A stretch of DNA of 64,000 bases from Stutzerimonas stutzeri (GCF_002909485.1 NZ_PPXG01000005.1:397369-461368), one strand, 5' to 3'; shown: positions 10,425-19,049, numbered from the stretch's first letter. The notes: generated by a model not told the origin, from the letters alone. Numbers and translations: made by a program.

Positions 10425-11264
10425 ATGCGTGTTCTGTCATCCGCTCTGCTGATCGCAACGTTGTTCGTTGCTGGCATCGCTGCCGCCGAGGAGGCCCGCC
10501 TGATCGAATCGATCAACGCCTACCGTGGCGAAGTGCAGCGCTGCGGCAACAAGGCGAGCGAAGAGCTGCCGCCGCTGACGGCCGATGCCCGCTTGAACCT
10601 GCCGGTCGACGAGGGGGCTGGCGACTTGCAGCAGGCGCTGTCCCGCGCGGGCTATCCGATGGTGACCGTGCAGGCGATTACCCTGTCCGGCCCGCGGGAT
10701 GCGCAGGCTGCGATGCAGGCGCTGCGTGAGAGCTTCTGCCGGGTGATACTCGATCCGCAGTTCGCCGATATTGGTGTAAGTCGCCTGGGGCGTGACTGGC
10801 GCATCGTGGTGGCGCGACCGCTGCTCGACGGTCGTCTGGGCGACTGGCAGGCCGAAGGGCAGAAGCTGCTGGAGCAGATCAACACGGCTCGTGCTTCCGC
10901 CCGCCGTTGTGGCAACCAGGACTTCGCTGCTGCCGGGCCGCTCGGCTGGAACGAGACGCTGGGCAGCACCGCCGAAGCCCACAGCCGGGCCATGGCCAAC
11001 GGCAACTTCTTCAGTCATCTGAGCGAAGACGGCCGCACGCCAGGCGACCGCGCCGAGCTGGCTGGCTACACCGGCAGGCAGGTCGGCGAAAACATCGCTG
11101 CGGCACTGCCGACCGCCCGCAAGGTGTTGGACGGCTGGCTGGCCAGCCCTGGGCATTGCGCGAACCTGATGAACCCGCAGTTCAGCGAGTTCGGCGGCGC
11201 CTATGCGGTCGATCCGCAGAGCGACGCGGCCATCTACTGGACGGCGATGTTCGGCGCACCCTGA
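10425..11264 (+). CDS. Secreted CAP-domain (SCP/PR1-like) protein with a degenerate second CAP repeat
   Basis: 279 aa. Signal peptide MRVLSSALLIATLFVAGIAA, cleaved after AA. The C-terminal half (about 145-279) is a standard bacterial CAP domain: INTARASARRCGN, FFSHLSEDGRTPGDRAELAG, GENIAAA, and SPGHCANLMNPQFSEFGGAY. The first half (about 25-140) starts and ends like another CAP copy (INAYRGEVQRCGN; CRVILDPQFADIGVS) but lacks the His/Glu motifs, suggesting an internal duplication with decay. CAP proteins are extracytoplasmic; their substrates in bacteria are mostly unknown. The start at this ATG has GGAG 8 bases upstream and places the signal peptide correctly; the open frame extends upstream without homology. 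Confidence 0.88.
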   Translation: MRVLSSALLIATLFVAGIAAAEEARLIESINAYRGEVQRCGNKASEELPPLTADARLNLPVDEGAGDLQQALSRAGYPMVTVQAITLSGPRDAQAAMQALRESFCRVILDPQFADIGVSRLGRDWRIVVARPLLDGRLGDWQAEGQKLLEQINTARASARRCGNQDFAAAGPLGWNETLGSTAEAHSRAMANGNFFSHLSEDGRTPGDRAELAGYTGRQVGENIAAALPTARKVLDGWLASPGHCANLMNPQFSEFGGAYAVDPQSDAAIYWTAMFGAP

Positions 11265-11371
11265 ACCGACGCTCGCCCGGTTAGCTTGGCGATGCACGCT
11301 CTGCCCCGAACAAGGAGCGATCGGGGCGACTGTGCTGTCAGACAAACCTGTTCCCGCCATCAGGGTTGCCC

Positions 11372-13330
11372 TTGACCGACTTCTCCATCCCCGATCACCT
11401 GCCCGCCGTTTTGGCGGGCCCGCTATTGCGCCGTATCGAGCCTGATTGCCTGGCCTTCTGGCTGGTTGGCTCGCGGCCGCTCGAGCTGTCGTTGGTTCTC
11501 GAAAGCCCGGCGTTCGGACTGCAACAACGCGTTTCGCTCGGTGAGCTGAGCTGCCAGCGCCTGGCGATCGGCAAGCACGCGGTATTGCACCTGATCGAGT
11601 TCGTGCCTGGCGCACCGCTGCCCACTGATTGCCTGATCGAATATGACCTGCGCATCCACGACGGTTCGGTTGAGCAGGGCATCGCCGAGTGGGCGCCGCA
11701 TCTGCTTTACCACGGCGCGGCGCAGCCAAGCTTTGTCATCAAGTCGCGGCTCGATCGTGTGCTGCATGGTTCCTGCCGCAAGCCGCACCACGCCGCGGCA
11801 GATGGCCTGCTGTGCGTCGACGAACTGTTGGGTGGTGCACTGGACAGTCCGGACGAGCGCCCGGCCGTGCTGTTGATGACGGGCGATCAGGTCTATGCCG
11901 ATGATGTCGCGGGGCCGATGCTGGTGGCGATCCACGCATTGGTGCGCCGGCTCGGGCTCTATGGTGAACAGCTCGAAGGCGCGGTGGTAAGCGACAGCGA
12001 TGAGCTGATGACGCATCCGGCCAGCTATTACCGTCGCGAGCAGCTGTTGCCCGCATTCAAGTCAAACGAGGCGCTGCGCGAGCGCTTCTTCGGCGGCGTG
12101 GAAAAGCCGGTGTTCACCACCGCCAACGGGCAGAACCATCTGATCAGCCTGGGCGAAGTCATGGCGATGTATTTGCTCGTCTGGTCGCCTACACCCTGGT
12201 CGCTGATTGCTCCGCAAATACCCGCGCTCGAACCTGCCCATGCCGAGCGCTATCGCTGCGAAGAAAGCTGTCTGCAAGGCTTCATCCATGGGTTGCCGAG
12301 GGTCGCCCGCGCCTTGGCCCATGTGCCATCGTTGATGATCTTCGACGACCATGACATCACCGACGACTGGAACCTCTCCGCGCGCTGGGAAGAGACCGCC
12401 TACGGCCATCCGCTATCGCGGCGCATCATCGGCAATGCGCTGCTCGCCTACCTGCTGTGCCAGGCCTGGGGCAACGAGCCGGAGCGGTTCGCGAAGCTGC
12501 TGGCGCCGGTCCGTGAGCTGCTGGCGACAGCGAGTGACAGCTGGCTGGATTGTCCTGCGCAGAATGCCCTGATCGACACGCTATTCAAACTCGACGGTTG
12601 GGGCTACGAGCTGCCCACCGATCCGCCATTGGTCGTGCTGGACACCCGCACCCGGCGCTGGCGTAGCGAGCGCAACCTCAGTCGCCCGTCCGGCCTGATG
12701 GACTGGGAGGCGCTGAGCGAATTCCAGCAGAACATTCTCGACAAGCCGTCGGTGCTGATCGTCTCGCCGGCACCGATGTTCGGCGTCAAGCTGATCGAGG
12801 CTGTGCAGCGAGTATTCAGCTGGGCCGGCCAGCCATTGCTCGTGGATGCGGAGAACTGGATGGCCCATCGCGGCGCAGCCCACGTGATGATGAATATATT
12901 TCGCCATACGCGAACGCCGGGTAACTACGTGGTGCTGTCCGGCGACGTGCATTACTCCTTCGTTTATGAAGTGCACATTCGCGGTCGCAACACGGCTCCG
13001 CAGCTATGGCAGATCACCAGCAGTGGCGTGAAGAACGAGTTTCCACGGCGCCTGCTGGACTGGTTCGACCGCCTCAATCGATGGCTCTACGCGCCCTGGT
13101 CACCACTGAACTGGCTGACCAAACGGCGCCGACTGGAAGTCGTGCCCCGCGTGCCGGACCGCAGCCAGTCCGGCGAGCGGCTGTGGAATGGCTCGGGAAT
13201 CGGCCTGCTGGTGCTCGACGAGCAGGGCAGGCCGCGCGAGATCTACCAGCTGAATGCCGACGGCACGGCACCGGTCGCGTTTCTCGGTGAGCGATCCAAG
13301 TCCTGTGCCGAGAGGCCGAGTCGCCCGTGA
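11372..13330 (+). CDS. PhoD-like metallophosphatase family protein
   Basis: About 652 aa. Metallophosphatase signatures typical of PhoD-like alkaline phosphatases/phosphodiesterases: LLMTGDQVYADD near residue 170, MIFDDHDITDDWN near 325 and VVLSGDVHYSFVYEV near 525, giving the Asp/His metal ligands. No signal peptide is visible, so it is probably cytoplasmic, unlike secreted PhoD. The frame opens only with TTG codons; I prefer the one giving MTDFSIPDH because CAGGG lies 7 bases upstream. The TTG two codons earlier is the alternative. It ends 8 bp from the convergent CDF gene. Substrate unknown. Confidence 0.85.
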   Translation: MTDFSIPDHLPAVLAGPLLRRIEPDCLAFWLVGSRPLELSLVLESPAFGLQQRVSLGELSCQRLAIGKHAVLHLIEFVPGAPLPTDCLIEYDLRIHDGSVEQGIAEWAPHLLYHGAAQPSFVIKSRLDRVLHGSCRKPHHAAADGLLCVDELLGGALDSPDERPAVLLMTGDQVYADDVAGPMLVAIHALVRRLGLYGEQLEGAVVSDSDELMTHPASYYRREQLLPAFKSNEALRERFFGGVEKPVFTTANGQNHLISLGEVMAMYLLVWSPTPWSLIAPQIPALEPAHAERYRCEESCLQGFIHGLPRVARALAHVPSLMIFDDHDITDDWNLSARWEETAYGHPLSRRIIGNALLAYLLCQAWGNEPERFAKLLAPVRELLATASDSWLDCPAQNALIDTLFKLDGWGYELPTDPPLVVLDTRTRRWRSERNLSRPSGLMDWEALSEFQQNILDKPSVLIVSPAPMFGVKLIEAVQRVFSWAGQPLLVDAENWMAHRGAAHVMMNIFRHTRTPGNYVVLSGDVHYSFVYEVHIRGRNTAPQLWQITSSGVKNEFPRRLLDWFDRLNRWLYAPWSPLNWLTKRRRLEVVPRVPDRSQSGERLWNGSGIGLLVLDEQGRPREIYQLNADGTAPVAFLGERSKSCAERPSRP

Positions 13331-13338
13331 CGTTTCGG

Positions 13339-13986
13339 TCACGCGCGTCGTTCCACATCGCTGACCATCATCCGTTCGGATCGCAGCTCTGCCACGGCTT
13401 GGCGGGTGATCTGCACCGCCGCGCTGATCGAGAGCAACGCCATGATCGTCGCCACGATCAGGTCGGGCCAGCCGGCACCGGTGCCGAATACGCCGAGCGC
13501 TGCCAGCATGACGGCGAGGTTGCCCAGCGCATCGTTGCGGCTGCATAGCCACACGCTGCGCATGTTGCTGTCGCCTTCCCGGTAGGCGTAAAGCATGGCC
13601 GCCACCGCAAGGTTGGCCAGCAGCGCAACCACGCCGACAACCCCCATGGTCGATGCGTGCGGCACGCTGCCATCGACGAAATTGCCAACCGCGACCACCA
13701 GAATGAAAATGCCGAACAGGCCCATTGTCAGCGCCTTGGCCAGCGACGCCCGCGCCCGCATCACTACCCCGAGTCCCAGTACGAACAGGCTGACGCCGTA
13801 ATTGGCTGCGTCACCGAAAAAGTCCAGCGAGTCGGCCAGCAGTGAGACCGAGCCGGAGCGCACGCCCGCACCGATCTCGACGCCGAACATGACCAGATTG
13901 ATTAGCAGCGCAATCCAGAGGATGCGCCGATATCGCCCACGTGCCGCCGTAGTGGCGCAAACACCGCTGCAACAATTTCCCGCCAT
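13339..13986 (-). CDS. Short cation diffusion facilitator (CzcD-like) metal transporter
   Basis: 215 aa with about five or six membrane helices. It begins MAGNCCSGVC, a cysteine cluster that may bind the exported metal, then INLVMFGVEIGAGVRSGSVS and LLADSLDFFGDAANYG, which carries the Asp residues of the CDF transport site. CSRNDALGNLAVML gives the second Asp-containing helix. The C-terminal cytoplasmic domain of longer CDF proteins is absent. The start has TGGAGG 9 bases upstream. It is divergent from a MerR regulator and its promoter carries the MerR-type operator, so metal-induced efflux is a firm inference; the metal itself (Zn, Cd or Pb are plausible) is not. Confidence 0.88.
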   Translation of the reverse strand: MAGNCCSGVCATTAARGRYRRILWIALLINLVMFGVEIGAGVRSGSVSLLADSLDFFGDAANYGVSLFVLGLGVVMRARASLAKALTMGLFGIFILVVAVGNFVDGSVPHASTMGVVGVVALLANLAVAAMLYAYREGDSNMRSVWLCSRNDALGNLAVMLAALGVFGTGAGWPDLIVATIMALLSISAAVQITRQAVAELRSERMMVSDVERRA

Positions 13987-14014
13987 GGCATCGCCTCCAG
14001 TTATCGATGGCGCT

Positions 14015-14045
14015 ACGCTAAACCCTGTAGCCACTACAGGGTCAA
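14015..14045 (-). promoter_or_regulatory. MerR-type promoter with 19-bp spacer and operator dyad
   Basis: On the minus strand TTGACC (14040-14045) and TAGCGT (14015-14020) are separated by exactly 19 bp, the over-long spacer typical of MerR-activated promoters. The spacer holds a perfect dyad: ACCCTGTAG, 3 bp, CTACAGGGT (14022-14042). This resembles remembered CadR/PbrR/ZntR operators. It drives the CDF gene. Confidence 0.88.
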
Positions 14046-14048
14046 GCG

Positions 14049-14450
14049 ATGCCACTTACCATCGGCAAACTCAGCAAGGCCACGGCAGTGAACGTGGAGA
14101 CCATCCGCTATTACGAGCGCATCGGGCTGCTTGCGGCACCGTCGCGCACCGAATCCGGCTATCGCACCTTCGGCGAGCGGGACGCGGAGCAGCTGCGGTT
14201 TATCAAACGCGGGAGGGAGCTGGGCTTTTCCCTCGACGAAATCCGCACGCTGGTCGCGCTGGCCGACCAGCCCGGGCACGCCTGCACCGACGTCGATCGC
14301 CTGGTGCGCACTCATCTGGTCGAAGTACGCCAGCGCATCGCCGATCTGCAGCGGCTCGAAGCGGAACTGCAGCGCCTGGCTGGCTGCAGCGAATCCTCGG
14401 TCAAGGAATGCCGGATCATCGAAACCCTGACGGGAGCAGAACGTAGTTAG
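14049..14450 (+). CDS. MerR family heavy-metal-responsive regulator
   Basis: 133 aa. The N-terminal winged HTH is canonical (TIGKLSKATAVNVETIRYYE, then ERIGLLAAPSRTESGYR), followed by a dimerisation helix and three cysteines, C79, C113 and C121. The layout matches metal sensors of the MerR/ZntR/PbrR/CadR group, where these cysteines bind the inducing ion. It starts 6 bp from the operator dyad and is divergent from the CDF transporter, so it should repress and activate that promoter by DNA untwisting. The exact metal cannot be read from sequence. Confidence 0.9.
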   Translation: MPLTIGKLSKATAVNVETIRYYERIGLLAAPSRTESGYRTFGERDAEQLRFIKRGRELGFSLDEIRTLVALADQPGHACTDVDRLVRTHLVEVRQRIADLQRLEAELQRLAGCSESSVKECRIIETLTGAERS

Positions 14451-14621
14451 TTCGTCGGCTCGGATGCCGCGACTCGTGCAGGGGCGTTCGTATCCGAGAC
14501 GACTACTCCGCGGTGCCGCAGGCCAGCTATCGAGAAGTGCAGGGCCTGGCGAACGAGCGCCCATCCCATGCGTTCCAACGAGATGTCACTAATCACTCGC
14601 TGCTGCCAGAGGACTGTCGCC

Positions 14622-14771
14622 ATGATCGATCCAAAAGACCCACACAAGGATGGCCTGACCCCGCCGGATTACGATGAGTATGGAGATGTGCCGGATTCGG
14701 GCGAGAACGGCGCCGATCCGGATGTCGACTCAAAGGATCAGCCAGAAGCGGATCAAAGCCCGCTCGGTTGA
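14622..14771 (+). CDS. Small acidic hypothetical protein
   Basis: 49 aa, strongly acidic (many Asp/Glu, PDYDEYGDVPD), with no cysteine, signal peptide or hydrophobic segment; likely disordered. AGAGGA lies about 9 bases before the ATG. The larger open frame begins 18 codons upstream, but those residues lack a ribosome site. Similar short acidic proteins occur in pseudomonads as far as I recall. Function unknown. Confidence 0.6.
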   Translation: MIDPKDPHKDGLTPPDYDEYGDVPDSGENGADPDVDSKDQPEADQSPLG

Positions 14772-14909
14772 GCGCCAAGACTTCACTATCCGCTGACTTG
14801 CTCATGACGCATCCGCTGGACAATTCGACGTGCCCAGCCTAAAAAGGCGCGCTGCGCCGTAAGGTGTAAGTGCCAAACCGGCAGAAGTGCGTTCAGAGGC
14901 AGGTGAATC

Positions 14910-15032
14910 GTGAAGAAGAAAAAGCCCGTAGACCCCGTCCGGCAAGCAGAAAAGAACCGCGCCCACCGCATCGGCTGGCTAATCGCCTTGGCCGGCATCG
15001 TGGTGGGGTTCGTTCTGGTGATGAGCAAGTAG
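14910..15032 (+). CDS. Small single-pass membrane protein
   Basis: 40 aa beginning with GTG directly after an in-frame stop, so the start is fixed. The N-terminus is very basic (KKKKPVDPVRQAEKNRAHR) and is followed by one membrane helix (IGWLIALAGIVVGFVLVM) and a short SK tail, giving an N-in topology. AGAGG and AGGTG sequences precede the start. Codon use is coding-like with a clear helix pattern. Function unknown; too short for most gene callers. Confidence 0.6.
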   Translation: MKKKKPVDPVRQAEKNRAHRIGWLIALAGIVVGFVLVMSK

Positions 15033-15179
15033 GCAAAACCGCAGCGTACAGCTGTGCACCCCGTGGGTTGAGAGCGCGCCGAGCCTGTCCTCGCGCCGCG
15101 GTCACTCCGTGAACCGCACAGCCGCAGCCTGGGGATGAAGCCAGGCCTTACCCGTGCGCATCCGACGAGGCATGTGCGA

Positions 15180-16271
15180 TCAGGCGAACGTGGCACCTCT
15201 GGCGTTCACATACAGCGCATAGATTGCGTGGCTGCTGGCCATGAACAGGCGATTGCCCTGGGTGCCACCGAAGCACAGATTGGCGCAGCGCTCCGGTAAG
15301 TGAATATGACCAATCGCTTTGCCTTCAGGGTTGAATACTCGGACGCCATCCAGGCCTTCAGGGCTTGCCTCCGGTGATCCGGAGCTCCCCCAGCCGCACC
15401 AAAGGTTGCCGGCCTCGTCGCATTTGATGCCGTCCAACGCGCCATGGGCGGTTGCCTCGATGTGCTGAGTGCGCTCACCCAGCGTGCCATCGGCGTTGAC
15501 CGCGTAGGCCCAGATCAGCCTGTTGGGCTTGGCGCGTCCTTCAACCACATAGAGTCTCGTCTCATCCGGCGAAAAACACAGGCCGTTGGGGCCGGCGATG
15601 CCGTCGATCACGCGCGTGACCTCCAGGGTCTCGCCGTCTATGCGATACACGGCATCCGGCAGCTCGGTCTGAATCTTGTGGCCTTCGTAGTAATTGCCAG
15701 CCTGAAACGGCGGGTCGCTGAACCAGATCGAACCGTCGCGCTTAACCACCACATCGTTGGGCGAGTTGAAGCGCTTGCCCTGGTAATTGTCGGCCAGCAC
15801 CGTGATGGCGCCGTTGTGCTCGGTGCGCGTCACGCGCCGCCCCAGTTCATGGGTAGTCGAGCCCTCACAAACCACGAGGCGGCCCTGGCGGTCTCGCGTC
15901 AGGCCATTGGAAAAATTGGCCTGCTCCCGATAGACGCTGAGCGACTCGGTGATCTCGTCCCAGCGCATGATCCGATTATTCGGAATGTCACTCAGCAGCA
16001 GGTAACGCCCGTCGCCGACCCACACGGGGCCTTCCGCCCAGCGCAGGCCATCGGCAATCTTCTCGACGCTGGCGTTGAAAAGCCGCAGCTGCAGAAAACT
16101 GTCGTCCAATACCTCGAGTGACGGATCGGGATACCGCCTGCTCAGCAGCTCGGCTGATTGGGAAAGCCGCGGCAGGGCGATCCCGGCGGTCAACATGGCC
16201 GAGTACGCGAATGAGTGCTTCAGAAACCGGCGGCGCGAATCGCGTGATGGTTGTTGTTCTTGTTCGTTCAT
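15180..16271 (-). CDS. Tat-exported SMP-30/gluconolactonase family protein
   Basis: 363 aa. The N-terminus has a twin-arginine signal (SRRRFLKHSF followed by a hydrophobic stretch, AMLTAGIALP), so folded export to the periplasm is expected. The body is a six-bladed SMP-30/gluconolactonase propeller: GLRWAEGPVWVGDGRYLLLS, NFSNGLTRDRQGRLVVCEG, KRFNSPNDVVVKRDGSIWFS and GPNGLCFSPDETRLYVVEG. The Glu, Asn and Asp metal ligands of the family are present. The likely reaction is hydrolysis of a sugar lactone, but substrate is open. The ATG with GAAGG upstream was chosen over an ATG 14 codons earlier. Confidence 0.9.
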   Translation of the reverse strand: MNEQEQQPSRDSRRRFLKHSFAYSAMLTAGIALPRLSQSAELLSRRYPDPSLEVLDDSFLQLRLFNASVEKIADGLRWAEGPVWVGDGRYLLLSDIPNNRIMRWDEITESLSVYREQANFSNGLTRDRQGRLVVCEGSTTHELGRRVTRTEHNGAITVLADNYQGKRFNSPNDVVVKRDGSIWFSDPPFQAGNYYEGHKIQTELPDAVYRIDGETLEVTRVIDGIAGPNGLCFSPDETRLYVVEGRAKPNRLIWAYAVNADGTLGERTQHIEATAHGALDGIKCDEAGNLWCGWGSSGSPEASPEGLDGVRVFNPEGKAIGHIHLPERCANLCFGGTQGNRLFMASSHAIYALYVNARGATFA

Positions 16272-16602
16272 CGGAAGACCTTCGTGATAACGGGTTGAGG
16301 CGAAATCCATCATAGTAGAGGTATGATGACTTTCAAGAATCCACCGAATTTAACTGCGAAGGGACCTCTTGTTTCTATAAAAAACCTTATAAAACAGCAT
16401 CGTTACTTTTTGGTGTTGTTATCGTTGTCGTATGACTGTTGGTTAATAGCCGTAGCTTGGCAGGCCATCCTCGTTTCCTGGCTGCCTGCGGGGGGTAGTG
16501 AAGGACTGGTGTTGCGCAATTCCGTTCGTACAATTGCGTACGCCGGTTTTCGTCAGGACAGCTGGTCGATGACACTGCACCATATCGAGAGAGAGGAGCC
16601 CC
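16272..16602. other. Intergenic, locally AT-rich stretch
   Basis: About 330 bp between divergent genes. The part 16320-16450 is clearly richer in A/T than its surroundings. A plus-strand open frame through it (16323-16691) reads into the FmdB-like gene in another phase and is not supported. CGTACAATTGCGTACG near 16527-16542 is a short dyad that could be part of a promoter. Nothing else is recognised. Confidence 0.45.
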
Positions 16603-16851
16603 ATGCCAACCTACGATTACCGCTGCGAAGCCAATGGCCAGGTTTATCAGGTTCGCCACGCCATGGCCCTGCGCCCGAAAACCTGGGGTGAACTGCGAGC
16701 GGTCTGCGCACTCGCCGAAGATGTAGCGATCCAGGATGACGCACCGGTTGCCAGACTGCTGACCGCCGTCGGCGTGGTGAACAGCCGCGTGCTCAGGAAT
16801 CCCGAGGCACCGGCTTGTGCCCGCGGCGGCTGTGCTGGAAATTGTCGCTGA
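16603..16851 (+). CDS. FmdB-like zinc-ribbon small protein
   Basis: 82 aa beginning MPTYDYRCEANG, the hallmark start of the FmdB regulatory/zinc-ribbon family. The usual CxxC knuckle is altered: only Cys8 is present where EACG is common. Further cysteines lie at AVCAL and in a C-terminal CARGGCAGNC cluster, which could complete a metal site. A strong ribosome site (GAGGAG) precedes the ATG. The stop codon lies inside the terminator hairpin that follows. Function unknown. Confidence 0.75.
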   Translation: MPTYDYRCEANGQVYQVRHAMALRPKTWGELRAVCALAEDVAIQDDAPVARLLTAVGVVNSRVLRNPEAPACARGGCAGNCR

Positions 16852-16890
16852 GCCGTACCCTTTGGGTTCATTCACGGGCTCAGCTTTTGT
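16847..16890 (+). terminator. Intrinsic terminator of the FmdB-like gene
   Basis: GCTGAGCC and GGCTCAGC pair across a 22-base loop and are followed by CTTTTGTTAT-type T-rich sequence. The left arm overlaps the end of the coding sequence. Confidence 0.65.
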
Positions 16891-17056
16891 TATCTCTGAA
16901 CGTGCGCTGTTTCGTATCCCAATCACCCCGCTGGTGCCGGGGATCGTAGAAAGGCTCTCAGTCCCTGATAATGCCGGCAGCCCCGTATTGCGCCCTGCTA
17001 TGCGGGGTAAGCGCACCCCTCAAGGGCGCAGCCCTAAATTGCTTTGAAGGAACAGT

Positions 17057-17923
17057 ATGAGTAAGGCAGCTCAGCGAGCCGGCGCGTCTATCGCGCATGT
17101 TGTCGGTCTCATATCGGTGATCTGTCTGTTGGCGGCCTGTCAATCAACCCGTGCTCCTCTGACGGTTGCGCCGGAACCACGCAGCCGCGTTGCGGTGATG
17201 ATCGATTTTGACGAGCAGAGCCGGACGACCTGGATCGGTAACGGATTTGCGCACGAAAACATCAAATCCACACCGCAGCCCGGTTGGCAGTTGAATGAGG
17301 TGCTTGGCGGAACGCTGATGGAGCGGCTTGCCGCAGATGGACACGACTATCAGCTGAGAAAGTTTGCCGGCCTTGGGTTGGTAATACGCAGGCGCCTTCA
17401 AGGTGGCAGTACCGAGGGGTTCATCACGCTTCCCCGTGCGATGACCAATCCAAGCATAGTGGCCTTCGCCAAGCCTGACCTGGAAAGCAATCTGAACGAG
17501 GTTTTCGGATTGGAGTACCGGGCGCTGAAGGAAGTAGGTGCTGACTACCTGGTGCTGCTACGCCAATTGCCGCTGGTCGCAGATCCAAGTTCCAAAGACG
17601 GTTCGGACCGACGCGTCCTCAACAGCTACGGCTATTACCTCAAGTGCGACCGCACCTATGCGGAGTGCGAGGTACCTCGCGCACTGTTGCGCGGCGTGGT
17701 TGAAATAATCGACCTTCGTCAGATGCGTTATGTGGGTAGCTACGGTTTTTTCAGGAACATTCCGATGCCACTCGACCACAACGGCAGCGGTGAGGTCAGC
17801 CCCGAGGCGCGTGCTCTGATTGACGCACACCTGAAGACGTTGAGCCTTGAAATCGAACAGTTCCTGAGCAACAAAGGGCTGCTTGGCCCGCGCAAGCCAA
17901 TGACGCAGGGTATCAATACCTGA
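17057..17923 (+). CDS. Hypothetical lipoprotein
   Basis: 288 aa with a lipoprotein signal (ISVICLLAAC, Cys31). The mature part has no domain I recognise. It includes VAVMIDFDEQSRTTWIGNG, GADYLVLLRQLPLV and VVEIIDLRQMRYVGSYGF, an alternating alpha/beta pattern, and cysteines at KCDRTYAEC that could form a disulfide. Position +2 after Cys is not Asp, so outer-membrane sorting is expected. GAAGGAACAGT precedes the ATG. No obvious operon partner. Confidence 0.75.
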   Translation: MSKAAQRAGASIAHVVGLISVICLLAACQSTRAPLTVAPEPRSRVAVMIDFDEQSRTTWIGNGFAHENIKSTPQPGWQLNEVLGGTLMERLAADGHDYQLRKFAGLGLVIRRRLQGGSTEGFITLPRAMTNPSIVAFAKPDLESNLNEVFGLEYRALKEVGADYLVLLRQLPLVADPSSKDGSDRRVLNSYGYYLKCDRTYAECEVPRALLRGVVEIIDLRQMRYVGSYGFFRNIPMPLDHNGSGEVSPEARALIDAHLKTLSLEIEQFLSNKGLLGPRKPMTQGINT

Positions 17924-18008
17924 CTCCCGCACCGACGCTGGCCCATTTGCGATGGGCCGACGATCTGGCCCCTCGCGGATGGGCGCTACGTGGGAAGGTG
18001 AAAAGCGG

Positions 18009-18431
18009 CTAGTAACGCATCTCCAGGGTGATTCTGTTTGGCTCGTCGGGCGTCACTTCGAATGCACTGTCCTCGAAGGATGGCGGGCCCATCACCTTGG
18101 GATTGTTCGACAGCCCGTAGCCTTCCGTTGGGATCATGCCGAAACGGCGGTCCAGCTCGCCGTTGTCGTTCTCATCATGGTAGGCCAGCACCGCGTAGCG
18201 TCCGGGCGGCACGTCCTTGAACACCAGTGTCACGGCTCCCTGCTCGGCCTTGGCTTTTTGCGTGGCGAACGCCTGATCATCCTTGCGGAAGGTTTTCGCA
18301 CTGGAATATACCGCCACGGCCACCTGGCCCTTGTCGTGTTGCAGGCCGTCGAGCGTGACCTGTAGCTCCTGGGCGTAGGCCGAGGGCACCAAGAGGGCGA
18401 GGGCGACGCCCAGAATCGGAAGTGCTTTCAT
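18009..18431 (-). CDS. DUF2141 secreted protein
   Basis: 140 aa. A signal peptide (ILGVALALLVPSAYA) is followed by a DUF2141 beta-sandwich: VTLDGLQHDKGQVAVAVY, VPPGRYAVLAYHDENDNGEL and GYGLSNNPKVMGPPSFEDSAF, all standard signatures of this family. It is a periplasmic or secreted protein of unknown role; the DENDNGELD loop could bind calcium. I chose the ATG giving MKALPILG because it begins the signal peptide; the frame is open 40 codons further upstream without homology. Confidence 0.85.
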   Translation of the reverse strand: MKALPILGVALALLVPSAYAQELQVTLDGLQHDKGQVAVAVYSSAKTFRKDDQAFATQKAKAEQGAVTLVFKDVPPGRYAVLAYHDENDNGELDRRFGMIPTEGYGLSNNPKVMGPPSFEDSAFEVTPDEPNRITLEMRY

Positions 18432-18581
18432 GCTGTGCTCTTGAAGTCGAGGATGCGGAAGCCGCCGGATTCCAACGTGGCCAGCGACGCTTGAGTCGAT
18501 CGTTGTCATCTTCAACGAACAAGCGAAGCGTTGTCCACGCGTCGCATCCATACCAAGGTGTCAGGGGCGTCGGCGCTCCAT

Positions 18582-19049
18582 TCAGAACTGCGGCCCCGAG
18601 CGGGTGTTGTTGCCTTTGGCGAGGCGGTCGTAGAGAACTACGTTCACCGTCGCTGCCAGATTCATGCAGCCGTTGGTGGGGATGTAGATCACGTCCTCGC
18701 ACCAGTCGCGGATCTCCTTGCTCAGCGAGCCGTCCTCGGCGCCGAAGATGTACAGCGCGCGGTCCGGGTGCGTGTACTCGGGAAGGGCGCGGGCACCTTC
18801 GACCAGCTCCACCGCGACCGGCACGCAGCCAAGCGGCAGGATCTTGCGCAGGTCGTCGATGTTGATCAGCGGAATGCCCTGGTGGACCTTTTTGGTGTCG
18901 GTGATGAAGTCCTTGGCGCGGTCGTAGCGGGTGCCGGTGTAGAACACCGAGGCGGCGCCATAGCAGCCTGCGGCACGCATGATCGCCCCCACGTTGGATG
19001 GTGATTTCGGGTTGCTCAGGCCGATGCAGGCATAGCGTTTGTTGCTCAC
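18582..19049 (-). CDS. SPOUT-class (TrmH/SpoU family) RNA methyltransferase
   Basis: 155 aa, a minimal SpoU domain. The three conserved motifs are present: motif 1 NPKSPSNVGAIMRAAGC, motif 2 ALYIFGAEDGSLSKEI and motif 3 IPTNGCMNLAATVNVVLYD, which form the trefoil-knot SAM site. It probably 2'-O-methylates a tRNA or rRNA ribose. The size resembles TrmL, but the sequence does not let me assign the target. No neighbour suggests one. Confidence 0.85.
   Translation of the reverse strand: MSNKRYACIGLSNPKSPSNVGAIMRAAGCYGAASVFYTGTRYDRAKDFITDTKKVHQGIPLINIDDLRKILPLGCVPVAVELVEGARALPEYTHPDRALYIFGAEDGSLSKEIRDWCEDVIYIPTNGCMNLAATVNVVLYDRLAKGNNTRSGPQF

Noticed and set aside
16323..16691. 122-aa plus-strand frame upstream of the FmdB-like gene
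   Set aside because: It overlaps the FmdB gene in a different phase and has no recognisable features beyond one hydrophobic stretch; no ribosome site.
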